This document shows, piece after piece, positions 25,240-35,044 of a stretch of 64,000 nucleotides of DNA. This stretch comes from an uncultured Oligoflexia bacterium (GTDB lineage: Bacteria > Bdellovibrionota > Bacteriovoracia > Bacteriovoracales > Bacteriovoracaceae). The notes beneath the pieces are model-generated. The model was not told the DNA's origin, searched no databases, and saw nothing but the letters and a program-made list of their open reading frames with translations. The position numbers and the translations under genes are program-made. The number at the start of each line of letters is the position of its first letter. The first letter of the stretch is position 1. The stretch spans positions 124,001-188,000 of the forward strand of contig CAJXPQ010000005.1 of NCBI GenBank assembly GCA_913058265.1. Reading direction: 5' to 3'.

Positions 25240-28200
25240 CTATTCTTGGACCTCTCGGGCCATATTAATTAGTTTATTTATTGATTTAACATCATCTTTT
25301 AACGTAAAACTTAATTCTACTCTTTGAGAAGCGTAACAATCATATGGTCCACACTTACTTCTCTTAACACTTGCGGGACTTCGGTTAATCTTCGGACTTG
25401 CAAAGACTGGTTTTGTAAATCCTTGTCCAATCGCTTTTGTGTATTCTTTTAGAGTTCTCTTATATGGGTAATCTGTAATTCTTTTACCAAAGATAAAGTT
25501 TGTTATACTCGCGGCCCTCTGAGCACTTAGTCTCATATTATATGAGTAAGCTAGATTATTATCTGATAGAGGTTTTACATACCTTCCCTTATGAGATGGT
25601 GAGGCATGTCCTATAACATTAAAAGACTGGATCTTATCCTTCACACTTTCGCTACCAAAAAGGACTTGAGAGTAGATTGGGATGATTGTATTTAAAGTTT
25701 TCTTGGCAGCTTTATTTAGCTTAAAGCTGTTCACGGCAAATCGGAAATTTTTATCCATTAGTAGTACCACGTTTCCAGTCTTACTATCTACATGGACATT
25801 TATATTTGCCTTTTTGAATTCATTGGCCAATTTTGAAGCAATATTTGTTCTTAGTTTTCCCTTAACCTTTGCCACTTTTGTAGCAAAGTCATTAAGAGAT
25901 TCTTTTAAGTCTGTATTTTTACTTTCAAGTAGACCTTTCTCTCTCTTTGCTTGTGCGAGCTTTTGAGCTAAAGCCTTTGAAGCTTCCACATCAACACCTT
26001 GCTTCTCTTTAACTTTACTTTCTAAGTGAGCTATTCGTTGTGAAGAAGCTGACTTATTTTGCTTACATGAAACAATTTGATTTTTAGTAATTAAGTTCTT
26101 TTGTTGTAAGTCGTTCATTCTTTGCTGTAGACTAGCTATTTTTCTTCCAGCTTCAGCACTTTGTAACTGATTATTCTGAGAATGACTCTGTAACCTTTGA
26201 TTTTCTTGTACTAAACCGCTATTTCTACTCTTTAGTCCTTCTATCTCGTTACCCAAACCGGCAACTTGTTGACCTAGGCTGCTATTACCTTGCGAAAGAC
26301 TCTCTACCTTTCCTGCCATTCGAGCATTTTCTGCTTGCAAGCGTGAAAGTTGTCCTGCCTGTAGGTCGACTTTTTTGGCTTGAGATTTACTTTGAAGTTT
26401 ACCTGATGCAAGTGCCTTATTAGCACTCTCCAGTCCACGACTTTTATCAGCTAAAGCCTGTTCAAGCCCTCGTTTGGCAGCACCAAGCTGAGCTTTTTCT
26501 TGACCTAATCTCGCAACAGAACCCTGAAGCTGTGAGTTTGAACTATTTAGTTTAGAGTTTTCGTTCTTTAACCCTTTAACTTCAGAATTTAGCCCTGCAA
26601 TTTTTTGTGATTTTGCAGTATTACTTGATTCGGATTTTCCAAGTGCTGACTTCAGCCCTTGGTTCTCGCCAGCAAGACTTTTATTCTGTCCAACAAGACT
26701 AGCAATTTCTCTTGCTTTACCTTGAACATTACCCGTTAGGCTTTTCTTATCTGTAGAGAGTGCCTTATTAGCCTGGGCCAATTTAGAAGCCTCGCCTTGT
26801 AAGTTTTTATTTAATTGAGATTTTTGTGAGTTCTCTGACTGTAATTTTTTAACTTGAGACTGTAGTCCCGCAATACTTTGGCTTTTAGCTTTATTCGTAT
26901 TATTAGACTTAGCTAAACTTGCTGTTAGGTTCTGGTTCCTAGTATTTAGATCCTTAGCTTCTCGCTTCATCCCTTCTATCGTCTGAGCTTTATTTCTAAC
27001 ATTTTCAGAGAGGCTCTGCTTAGCCTGAGAGAGATCACTATTTTTTTGATTTAACGCCGCAATTTGCTGCTTCGCCTGTTGATTAATCATTTTGGATTTC
27101 TCTAATGTTTGATTCTTTTGAACCACTTCCTTTGAAATCTTTTGATTTAAAGCTATTTGATTTTTAAGCTTTTGTTTTTTTTGATGTAGGTCATTTTCAA
27201 TAACTTCGATATGTTTTGATTTTTGTGCTTTCCACTCTGATAGGCTTGCAACCTTATTTTTTGTGATTTGTATTTCTTTTTGTTTCGTTTTTATTTCATG
27301 ATTATTGTTACTGACTGTACTTTCAAGTTTTACGACATCTGATTTGAGTTTATCAATATTTTTTGCTTTTACTGTTAAGTCTTTTGATTGGTCAGTAATT
27401 AATGTACTCTTTTCTACAATATTTTGTTCTAATTTTTTAATATCTTTCTTTAGGCTCTGCTCCGTCTTAACAAGTTCTTGCTTTTTTTGCTCTAGATTTT
27501 TAGATATTTTTTCTATTTTCTCTTGTCTCTTTTTAACGAGTTGATTTTGTTGCTCAAGCTTCATTGAAACTTCTTCTAACTCTTTTGATTTTTCTTCTTT
27601 TACTTTTGTCTCAAGATTAAGTTGTTGATTTTTCTCAACAATTGTCTTTTCTCTCAGTTGAACTTTCTTTGATACCTCAGTAAGTTGTTTTTCTTGAACC
27701 TCTGAAACTTCTGTCTTCTTCTTGAGGCTCTCGCTCATCTTTTGAAGTTCTTCTATTTTAGCTTCTTTTTCTGTAGTTTCTTTATCCAGTTTTTGCTCTT
27801 TTTCTTTCAATTTATCATTCAGCTCTGCAAGTTGTAATTTTAACTGGTCATGAAGTTGATCCATTTTAGTAATCTCTTCAATCTTCTCATCAAGAGTTTT
27901 TTCTAGTTTAAACTTGCTCTTTTTCTCTTCTTTTAAGTTCTTATCTAGCTCTGTAAATTTCTGACTTACTACAGTCAACTGAGCCTCTTTACGCTTTTGA
28001 TCTTTAATTAAGTCTTTCATTATCTTTTTGTTTTTCTTTAGACTTCCTACAAACTTGTTCATCTCTTTCATCTTACTATCAATAAGATCTTCGTACTCTC
28101 CAATTTCCTCTATGGATTCACTGACTTTATTTATTTTCTTATCTGTTGATTTCTTAACTTTTTTAGAAACAATACCTTGAAGTTCTTGTTCATGAGTTTT

Positions 28201-28350
28201 CTTCTCTGCTACAGATTGCATTTTTGAAACACTTGATTTAATCAAGGCAAATACAAACATAACTAAGAAAATCACAGCTACTGTTGTAAAGAGATCTGAG
28301 TATGAAGTCCATACACTTCCATCGTCTTTATGTTCTTCATCATCATACAT
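25240..28350 (-). CDS. MotB-like stator protein with giant coiled coil and OmpA-like C-terminus
   Basis: The 1036-residue protein has an N-terminal YSDLFTTVAVIFLVMFVFAL segment (residues 17-36) that matches the MotB transmembrane helix with its proton-carrying Asp (D19). Residues about 45-830 are an almost unbroken heptad coiled coil: Lys/Glu-rich in the first half, Gln/Asn/Ser/Gly-rich in the second, with tandem 91-residue repeats. The C-terminal domain (about 850-1020) has FNVIGHASPSH and NMRLSAQRAASITNFI, an OmpA/MotB-type peptidoglycan-binding fold. MotB and ZorB lack such a long coil. GAGG precedes the ATG by eight bases. It pairs with the adjacent MotA-like gene. Confidence 0.82.
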   Translation of the reverse strand: MYDDEEHKDDGSVWTSYSDLFTTVAVIFLVMFVFALIKSSVSKMQSVAEKKTHEQELQGIVSKKVKKSTDKKINKVSESIEEIGEYEDLIDSKMKEMNKFVGSLKKNKKIMKDLIKDQKRKEAQLTVVSQKFTELDKNLKEEKKSKFKLEKTLDEKIEEITKMDQLHDQLKLQLAELNDKLKEKEQKLDKETTEKEAKIEELQKMSESLKKKTEVSEVQEKQLTEVSKKVQLREKTIVEKNQQLNLETKVKEEKSKELEEVSMKLEQQNQLVKKRQEKIEKISKNLEQKKQELVKTEQSLKKDIKKLEQNIVEKSTLITDQSKDLTVKAKNIDKLKSDVVKLESTVSNNNHEIKTKQKEIQITKNKVASLSEWKAQKSKHIEVIENDLHQKKQKLKNQIALNQKISKEVVQKNQTLEKSKMINQQAKQQIAALNQKNSDLSQAKQSLSENVRNKAQTIEGMKREAKDLNTRNQNLTASLAKSNNTNKAKSQSIAGLQSQVKKLQSENSQKSQLNKNLQGEASKLAQANKALSTDKKSLTGNVQGKAREIASLVGQNKSLAGENQGLKSALGKSESSNTAKSQKIAGLNSEVKGLKNENSKLNSSNSQLQGSVARLGQEKAQLGAAKRGLEQALADKSRGLESANKALASGKLQSKSQAKKVDLQAGQLSRLQAENARMAGKVESLSQGNSSLGQQVAGLGNEIEGLKSRNSGLVQENQRLQSHSQNNQLQSAEAGRKIASLQQRMNDLQQKNLITKNQIVSCKQNKSASSQRIAHLESKVKEKQGVDVEASKALAQKLAQAKREKGLLESKNTDLKESLNDFATKVAKVKGKLRTNIASKLANEFKKANINVHVDSKTGNVVLLMDKNFRFAVNSFKLNKAAKKTLNTIIPIYSQVLFGSESVKDKIQSFNVIGHASPSHKGRYVKPLSDNNLAYSYNMRLSAQRAASITNFIFGKRITDYPYKRTLKEYTKAIGQGFTKPVFASPKINRSPASVKRSKCGPYDCYASQRVELSFTLKDDVKSINKLINMAREVQE

Positions 28351-28457
28351 TTTAGAGACCTCAATTAAGATTACAAAGCTACTGATGTAATTTATCGGTG
28401 AGTTCTCCTGTGACTAAAGACACTTCAGAAAGATTAAGGTTTCTATTTAGTTTTTGT

Positions 28458-29486
28458 TTATTCGAAGGGGTTAATGATTGAAAACTCAAGGCCTTGCTGC
28501 TTGGCCCCACTAAAAATACGACTTAAGATATTGTTTTGGTTATAAACACCACAGAAATTTTCGGCCCTAGCACCCGTGGCATAAACGTTAGAGACGAGTT
28601 TTGTATTTACAGTTTTTATGTTTTTTGTATATCTTTCAAACCTTCTCCACTCTTTTCCACTTTTCGGAAAATTGAGTTCCTTTACATCTGCAGTAGTTAC
28701 CAATACCAGTGCATCTGAATGTAATTTAGCAAATTCTTGCATTTTCTTAATCGCTGAATTGATCTCAATGAGTTCAGCCTTCGCTTCCTTAAACTTATTT
28801 GCCTGAAGGTAGTTTCGATACTGGAAGTTTCTCACTACATAAACAAAATTCCTTGTATTCTTGCTAAAGCTTTTAAATGTATTCTCTATATTTCGAGATG
28901 ATGTTGTAAAACACTCTCCTGACTTACAAGATTTATCATAATAAATACTTCCCGCTTTATAAGAGTTTTTCTCATTTACGTGAAAGATCTTGCTCTTCTT
29001 ACTGCTCTTACCCATCTTCCAAACAATAGCATCCTTTAGGTATCCCTCTCCCTCATCTTTACAGCTTTGAGAACTGAGAATACTTTGGGTTTTATAGCTT
29101 TCACCTTCAAAAACCCCACTCTTATAACCCTTTAAACCTAGATACGACCATATGGGCTTGTGTTTATAGTCGGTGCAATTTCTCTTTATATTTTTTTTAC
29201 CAGAAACTTGAGTCAAGAATGTTTCTTGCGCAGAAGGTCTTAATTTATAGAGGTTATAATCCCATGCTTGTCCCACACATAGAGATTCTTCAAATGCAGT
29301 CGCTCCAGGCTTAGCAGGACCAGTAAACTTCAACATCGCCAAGTGTTCAGTAGAAAAACCAGCTACTTGAAACCAAATTATCTTTGTGGGTATCTTTCCA
29401 AATTGATGCTTCTTTAAATTTAAGCTTGTTATTTGGGCACAACTTCCAATTAGAAAAATCAAACTATACAAAACAATATTTCTCAA
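28458..29486 (-). CDS. Lipoprotein, possibly of the alkaline-phosphatase fold, unknown function
   Basis: The 342-residue protein has a lipoprotein signal with lipobox IGSC (residues 13-16). The mature part begins with IIWFQVAGFSTEHLAML, which looks like the first strand and helix of the alkaline-phosphatase/sulfatase superfamily but without the metal-binding Asp. Later LVLVTTADVKELNFP corresponds in position to the usual T-x-DH strand, again without ligands, and TGARAENFCGVYNQ resembles the family's C-terminus. If so, it is a catalytically dead member. The start is a TTG inside the TTGA stop overlap with the upstream membrane protein. It is 107 bases ahead of the MotB-like gene. Confidence 0.6.
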   Translation of the reverse strand: MRNIVLYSLIFLIGSCAQITSLNLKKHQFGKIPTKIIWFQVAGFSTEHLAMLKFTGPAKPGATAFEESLCVGQAWDYNLYKLRPSAQETFLTQVSGKKNIKRNCTDYKHKPIWSYLGLKGYKSGVFEGESYKTQSILSSQSCKDEGEGYLKDAIVWKMGKSSKKSKIFHVNEKNSYKAGSIYYDKSCKSGECFTTSSRNIENTFKSFSKNTRNFVYVVRNFQYRNYLQANKFKEAKAELIEINSAIKKMQEFAKLHSDALVLVTTADVKELNFPKSGKEWRRFERYTKNIKTVNTKLVSNVYATGARAENFCGVYNQNNILSRIFSGAKQQGLEFSIINPFE

Positions 29487-30055
29487 CTATTAGCCTTTTT
29501 AAACTTTGAACTAATTAATACTAAATCTAGTATGGGAGAAATCCCAATAATAATCAATATTAAGGTAATATTTAACGCTAGAATCTTATAATCATTAATG
29601 AAATATACAGCCGCAATTGCCGGAATAAGTCTAAGCAACTTCTTTACTAAATAGCCATAATCACCTTTTGCTGAGTATAGAATAAAAGTTGAAACAATCA
29701 GGTACCCAGTACAAATATAAGGAATATAGTTAAATTCAAAGTAAAAACCTGCTAGCGCCCCAACAATAGGCACTTTCCACAAAACTTGTCGCTTCTTCTT
29801 ATTCATGAGTTTTATAGTCAGATAAGTGGTAATCAGTAAAGTATATGAAAAAAGACTTGTAATTAAAACTCTGATTCCTAGATCTGCAGCACGATAAGGT
29901 AGTAAATCCACCAACATTGAGGCCTCAACTAAGACAATACCTAAACCTATGATCAAAAAGCTTGATATAAAAAGATTTAACTCTTTTCTAAGTCTGAAGC
30001 CCACAAAAAATAATGCACCAAATGCTAAAAATAATGAGAGATACTCTTGAATCAT
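29483..30055 (-). CDS. Multi-spanning membrane protein, unknown function
   Basis: I place the start at the ATG at 30055 (190 residues), which leads straight into the first TM; a TTG 45 bases upstream also exists. There are about six hydrophobic segments (YLSLFLAFGALFFVGF, FLIIGLGIVLVEASML, VLITSLFSYTLLITTYL, VPIVGALAGFYF, CTGYLIVSTFILY, ILALNITLILIIIGIS). No family is recognised. It heads the minus-strand set that encodes the lipoprotein, the MotB-like, the MotA-like and the CNB proteins, overlapping the lipoprotein gene by four bases. It is divergent from the Fe-S oxidoreductase at 30144. Confidence 0.65.
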   Translation of the reverse strand: MIQEYLSLFLAFGALFFVGFRLRKELNLFISSFLIIGLGIVLVEASMLVDLLPYRAADLGIRVLITSLFSYTLLITTYLTIKLMNKKKRQVLWKVPIVGALAGFYFEFNYIPYICTGYLIVSTFILYSAKGDYGYLVKKLLRLIPAIAAVYFINDYKILALNITLILIIIGISPILDLVLISSKFKKANS

Positions 30056-30143
30056 ATCAATGACTTCGCTCCATGTTTGTTGTATATTATTAAGGTACAA
30101 TATTTACAATTAATAGTGAACTGATATTCGGTAAGGAGTGAAA

Positions 30144-32144
30144 ATGGATCCTATGCTTGCAACGCGGGAAATATACTGGCTAATTCCAGATAGTTTTAAA
30201 ATTGTAATGTATGCCTTAATGGTGATTGCTTTTGCAGTTCTGATTCAAGGTACTTTTAAAAAGTATCAATTCGTTACTCAAGGTAGAGGGCTAAAGTCCT
30301 TACTTCCAGAAAAACTTAACTGGAAACGCTACTTAGAAACAATTTTCTTTACCGGAAAAGTTACAAGAGATAGCAAGGTTGGAATTTTCCATTCGATGAT
30401 TTACTACGGTTTTGTTGTTTTAACTATTGCAACTGAACTTGTTGCTATCCATGCAGACTCCCCTTTTAAAGTTTACCAAGGAACAACATATATTGTTATT
30501 TCATTCCTAGCTGATTTTGCAGGACTATTCATGCTCATTGGTTTATGTCTTGCCTATAAAAGAAGATATATAGACAAGCCAGACTACCTGTCATCCACAA
30601 ATCCAAAGAGTGAATTATTCATGTATGGAATGCTCTTCTCACTTTTAATCATTGGTTTTCTACTTGAAGGAATGAGAATATACGGAGCGGGAATGCCTAG
30701 CCAAGAGGCACTTTGGTCTCCCCTAGGCTGGTTGGTTGCGAATATGGTTGCAATGACTGGTGTCAATGAACTCACATTAGGTACTGTCTATAAGGGATTT
30801 TGGCTTTTTCATATGGTAAATACCATGGCCTTTATCGCCTGTATTCCTCACTCAAAATTCTTTCACATTTTATCTCTTCCTGCCAATGCACTTCTTACGC
30901 CAGAGCGTAGAGGGGCAATAATGAATCCAATGAACTTTGAAGATGAAACCGCTGAAACTTTTGGTCTTGGCAAGGCAAGTGAGCTTACATCAAAACAAAG
31001 AATGGATTTAATTTCATGTGTTGAATGTGGAAGGTGTACACAAGTTTGTCCGGCCAACCTAGCTGGAAAGCCACTTGATCCGAAAACGATTATAACAAAA
31101 GCGAGAGATGTATTAGATGCAGCGGGCACAGAAGATGTCGACTTCTGGGAAAAACAAGCCTTCTCAGCAACTGAACTCGACTCATGTACTACGTGTGGTG
31201 CATGTATGGAAGAGTGTCCCGCGAATATTGAACATGTCCAAACGATTATGGACCTTAAAAGATATAAAGCACTCACACTTGGAGAAATTCCCGCAGCTGC
31301 AGGTACAGCAGTTAATAATATCAAAATAAATGGAAATCCTTGGGGTGTATCACAAGATGAACGATTTAACTGGGCCGACGGTTTAGACGTTCCTGTTATT
31401 GAAGAGGGCAAAAAAGTTGACTACCTTTATTATGTTGGCTGTGCTGGATCTTACGACTCTAGTAACCAAAAAGTCGTACAGGACACTGTCATGCTTTTAA
31501 AGAAAGCGGGTGTATCTTTTGCCGTAATGGGTAAAACAGAAAAATGTAATGGCGACCCTATTAGACGCTTTGGTGATGAATATTCATTCTTCGAAGTTGC
31601 GATAGAGAATATTGCAAACATGAATAAGTATGACTTTGATAAAGTGGTTACACACTGCCCCCACTGTTTACATACAATTGGTAAGGAGTATGCAAAGTTT
31701 GATGATGGTCAGTTTGAAACCATTCACCATACAGAGTTACTAGCAGACCTTCTAAAGCAAGAAAAACTTAAGCCAACCAAACAAGTTAATGAAGAGTTAA
31801 CTTATCATGATCCATGTTACTTAGGACGCCATCATGGTGAGTATGATGCACCAAGAACAGTGCTGGAAAGTATTCCTGGTATTAAAATTAAAGAAATGGA
31901 AAAGAATAAAGACAAGGCCCTCTGCTGTGGTATGGGTGGTGGGAATATGTGGTACGAAGTTCACGAAGGAAAAGACATTGTCGAGAATAGACTAGAACAT
32001 GTCGGAGAAACCAAAGTCGAAAAACTAGCTACATCTTGTTCTTTTTGTATGATAAACTTTAACTCAGGTAAGGGAAAAGTTAAAGAAACAGAAGAGTTAC
32101 AAATTGAAGATGTTGCATCAATTTTATCAAAATCTATTGAATAA
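30144..32144 (+). CDS. Membrane Fe-S oxidoreductase (HdrDE/EtfQO-like: NarI-type membrane domain, two 4Fe-4S, two CCG domains)
   Basis: The 666-residue protein has an N-terminal membrane part (about residues 15-245, five to six TMs, NarI/HdrE-like). Two 4Fe-4S motifs follow, C-x2-C-x2-C-x3-CP near residues 291 and 347, then two Cys-rich CCG domains (VGCAGSYD...EKCNGDP and HDPCYLGRH...CCGMGGG near 555-595). This arrangement passes electrons between a soluble donor, often electron-transfer flavoprotein from fatty-acid oxidation, and membrane quinone. No etfAB is in the window. AAGGAG lies five bases before the ATG at 30144, which decides against an overlapping GTG at 30138. The function is a family-level call. 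Confidence 0.87.
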   Translation: MDPMLATREIYWLIPDSFKIVMYALMVIAFAVLIQGTFKKYQFVTQGRGLKSLLPEKLNWKRYLETIFFTGKVTRDSKVGIFHSMIYYGFVVLTIATELVAIHADSPFKVYQGTTYIVISFLADFAGLFMLIGLCLAYKRRYIDKPDYLSSTNPKSELFMYGMLFSLLIIGFLLEGMRIYGAGMPSQEALWSPLGWLVANMVAMTGVNELTLGTVYKGFWLFHMVNTMAFIACIPHSKFFHILSLPANALLTPERRGAIMNPMNFEDETAETFGLGKASELTSKQRMDLISCVECGRCTQVCPANLAGKPLDPKTIITKARDVLDAAGTEDVDFWEKQAFSATELDSCTTCGACMEECPANIEHVQTIMDLKRYKALTLGEIPAAAGTAVNNIKINGNPWGVSQDERFNWADGLDVPVIEEGKKVDYLYYVGCAGSYDSSNQKVVQDTVMLLKKAGVSFAVMGKTEKCNGDPIRRFGDEYSFFEVAIENIANMNKYDFDKVVTHCPHCLHTIGKEYAKFDDGQFETIHHTELLADLLKQEKLKPTKQVNEELTYHDPCYLGRHHGEYDAPRTVLESIPGIKIKEMEKNKDKALCCGMGGGNMWYEVHEGKDIVENRLEHVGETKVEKLATSCSFCMINFNSGKGKVKETEELQIEDVASILSKSIE

Positions 32145-34011
32145 AGCTTTTGCGGGAGTACTCTGTACTCTCGCCATATCTTTCAATGTCTACTCCCAAG
32201 GAATCTTTAATAACTTTAAAACATTAAGTGATATTTCAAAAGAGTCTTACAAGACACAAATTAAAATTCTACAAAACCAAGAGTTTAACTTCCAAGATGT
32301 AAAAGATATACAATCAGTTAGCCTAAATATTGATTTTATAAATAACCTTCTTATCAACACTCCTGCACGATATTTTGAAATTAGTAAAAGGGATAAGTGT
32401 ACTTACTATGATCTAATCCTATCAAATATTTTTCAAAGTCCTGAGGGCAAAATCGAATTTATCATTTTTGACTACTTCAACAAAAAGAGTGAACAACAAA
32501 CAGCACTAGCAAAGAAATCGGTCTTTATCGAAAAAGTTATTAATATTCAATGTCCAGGATCAATAAAGCTAAGCAAGTATTTTGACAATAATAATATTAG
32601 AAAGACGCTGCAAAATATAAAGCTTAAGCAGCCTAAAAACTATTCAGATTGTCAGAGCATTATAAATAGTTTTAAAGATGATGTTAAGGCCCCCTACATA
32701 TGTAGCCTTTTAGAAACACTTAATAAAAAGTCTGTTAACAAGAGAAGACTACAAAGCCTTCCCAAGTCTAACTATAGAAAGAGAAAACCAATTGAGCAGG
32801 AAATAAATCTTGCATCAAGCTTAGAAAAAATATTAAAACCTGAAGCCTTAAAATATATAGATCAAATATGTCTCAACATTGATAACACAGAGAAATTCTG
32901 TAATGCTTATTTCTCTGATGACTATTGGAGAAGAGAGTTTATTAGTAAAAATTCTGAAGTCTTAAAATCTTTCTGTGATAAAAGTGACAATAAATCATGC
33001 CTGAAAAAATTTACAAATAAAAACTTTTGTCATTTCCCTCAAACAAAGAAAATAACCGATTCACTTAAGCCTTGGCCAAATTGTGAACATATCTCTTTGG
33101 CACAAAGTTATTCTAGGCTATTCCAGCAGTATAATGATTGTCCTGCCGCCGTGGGGAATAATGATGTTGTCACATGGGGAAGAGTTCTAAACCACTTTAA
33201 AGGCTTAGAGTTTAAGAGCAATAAAAACTGCAAGGTAAATTCAACTCTGCCTACTATAAAATTCACTGAAGAAGCTTCCGACTACAAATCATGGGGGGCA
33301 CATGTATGCTATGATGACAAAATCAAGCGAGAAGAAGTTTGCTACCCAACCTTACTAGATAATAGTGATGAATTAAGTGATTACTCTCTATCCACAACTA
33401 TTGGAAAAATTCTTAAACGACTTAAAGGTTATAATTATACTAATAAAGCCTGTAGAATCGTTTCTGCTGAAAGGTATAAGCCTACTCGGCTTGAGTATAA
33501 GAATGGTTGTATTATACTTAAAGAAATAAATCGATGTTGGGGAACAGATTGCTCCTTCAAAGTTATACTAGATGAACAAGAATTTAAACTCTTCAGTTTT
33601 AAAACTAAAACTGACTTTGAGATCTTACCCACGAGCTACCTAAATGAAAATAAATCCTTTAAGAGCATTCTAGAAAAGGTTGAAAAGCGTACATTCAAGA
33701 GAATCCTAAACATCTCGGCAATAAGAAATATAATGGAAACCCATAGCAATGCTATTCTTTATGGCGTTGGCTGTGCTGAAGATATTTTACCAAACTTCTT
33801 TCTTAGAACTGAAATTAATCGATGTACACCTACACCCTTCATCCTCGATGGACTTATAAGCGTTGATGGTCAAAATTCCTTAGTGACACGTACCTCATTT
33901 GATCATATTCATGCCCCTCGAATAATACCTTGGATGTATATATTCTCTGGAGTAAAGAGTTATCAGAAGCTACATCCACTTAATACATGGGGGTTATATG
34001 CAATCTATTAA
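32110..34011 (+). CDS. Large exported Cys-rich protein, unknown function
   Basis: The protein is about 633 residues. The start lies inside the 3' end of the Fe-S oxidoreductase gene: ATG at 32110, or TTG at 32137, the latter giving a cleaner signal peptide (NKAFAGVLCTLAISFNVYSQ). No clear ribosome site precedes either. The mature part has about 24 cysteines, many in C-x6-9-C spacing (CDKSDNKSCLKKF, CRIVSAERYK, NRCWGTDC), which suggests a disulfide-rich periplasmic or secreted protein. It ends in a hydrophobic, aromatic segment. I recognise no domain. It overlaps the next gene by 14 bases and heads a three-gene block of exported proteins. Confidence 0.6.
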   Translation: MLHQFYQNLLNKAFAGVLCTLAISFNVYSQGIFNNFKTLSDISKESYKTQIKILQNQEFNFQDVKDIQSVSLNIDFINNLLINTPARYFEISKRDKCTYYDLILSNIFQSPEGKIEFIIFDYFNKKSEQQTALAKKSVFIEKVINIQCPGSIKLSKYFDNNNIRKTLQNIKLKQPKNYSDCQSIINSFKDDVKAPYICSLLETLNKKSVNKRRLQSLPKSNYRKRKPIEQEINLASSLEKILKPEALKYIDQICLNIDNTEKFCNAYFSDDYWRREFISKNSEVLKSFCDKSDNKSCLKKFTNKNFCHFPQTKKITDSLKPWPNCEHISLAQSYSRLFQQYNDCPAAVGNNDVVTWGRVLNHFKGLEFKSNKNCKVNSTLPTIKFTEEASDYKSWGAHVCYDDKIKREEVCYPTLLDNSDELSDYSLSTTIGKILKRLKGYNYTNKACRIVSAERYKPTRLEYKNGCIILKEINRCWGTDCSFKVILDEQEFKLFSFKTKTDFEILPTSYLNENKSFKSILEKVEKRTFKRILNISAIRNIMETHSNAILYGVGCAEDILPNFFLRTEINRCTPTPFILDGLISVDGQNSLVTRTSFDHIHAPRIIPWMYIFSGVKSYQKLHPLNTWGLYAIY

Positions 34012-35044
34012 GTACCTCATTTTCTGTCTCCTCATATGTCAGAGTGCCTTTGCATTACCAGAGTTAAAAACAAAGCAGGCACTAGAGAATCTCTTATATA
34101 TATCCGATGATGGGAAAGTTACTTACTATCAGAAAAACTCTGGAGAGCTTCAGTACTCATTCAACTATAAGATTTCAACCATCATGAAAGGACAGAAAAA
34201 CACCCGTTATAAAGTCATTGCAGCGAAAAATGTTAACCATATTGCCATTGAAAGAAATTCTCTTTACCACAATAACAAAAGTCATATTAAGCAGAATGAT
34301 ATCTTTATCGGAAAGTATTTGAGTACGGATGATCCCAAAATCATTGGTAAAGGAATAAATCCTCAGTTTCACCTCAAGGGGAAAATGCTAAGTTTTTATA
34401 ATAAGCGTGATAAGGAAATTAAGATCTACAGCGTTACAAAAGAAAAAATCACACAAACGATTAAACTAATTAATAAATTACAGCCATACTTCGTTCCACA
34501 GGTATCCATATTAACTCCAGATAGTATTCTATATAATGATGTAAACGATAAAGGCTACGAAGCACTATTAATGTATTCCATTATTGATAAAAAATTTACA
34601 ACTATCTACAAAGCACAGCGTCCAGCAATGACCTTATCATACTGTGTCGCTGGAGAGACTGGTTTTATCCTTGAGACTCCATTCGATTCTGTTTTATCTG
34701 GATCTCAAATACTAGGAATCAATCTTTATAATAACCCTGGCTTTAAAAATACATTCCAAGTTTACTCTAGCGAATTCGGAGATTTCCCGTCTATTGTTTG
34801 TAAAAATGATTCTATCTATTTCATTAAAACGACAAATTATATAAGCCAATTGAACTTAAAGCACACTGAGGTTGCAAGAATTAATGCTAAAAAACTTACA
34901 ATACTTACAAAAGAAAAATACCTCACTCAAGTTTACGAGTTTGCGGGCATGATACTAACAAATCTCAACGGCAAGGTTCTGATTGTTGAAAATAATAATA
35001 AACTAAAAAGTGATGAAATAGCTACGCCAGAGGTTAGAGAATGA
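33998..35044 (+). CDS. Exported beta-rich protein, unknown function
   Basis: The 348-residue protein has a signal peptide (residues 1-19, QSAFALPE). The mature part is rich in short strands with turn motifs (LLYISDDGKVTYYQ, FHLKGKMLSFYNKRD, DSIYFIKTTNYISQL, GMILTNLNGKVLIVENN), which suggests a WD40/TolB-like beta-propeller. This is a pattern judgement only. It overlaps the preceding gene by 14 bases and the next by four (ATGA), so the three are translationally coupled. Confidence 0.6.
   Translation: MQSIKYLIFCLLICQSAFALPELKTKQALENLLYISDDGKVTYYQKNSGELQYSFNYKISTIMKGQKNTRYKVIAAKNVNHIAIERNSLYHNNKSHIKQNDIFIGKYLSTDDPKIIGKGINPQFHLKGKMLSFYNKRDKEIKIYSVTKEKITQTIKLINKLQPYFVPQVSILTPDSILYNDVNDKGYEALLMYSIIDKKFTTIYKAQRPAMTLSYCVAGETGFILETPFDSVLSGSQILGINLYNNPGFKNTFQVYSSEFGDFPSIVCKNDSIYFIKTTNYISQLNLKHTEVARINAKKLTILTKEKYLTQVYEFAGMILTNLNGKVLIVENNNKLKSDEIATPEVRE

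Noticed and set aside
23862-28350. Zorya-type defence system
   Set aside because: The MotA/MotB-like pair fits the general ZorA/ZorB layout, but the coil is on the MotB-like side, a CNB protein replaces the ZorC-E effectors, and no helicase or nuclease is adjacent in the operon.
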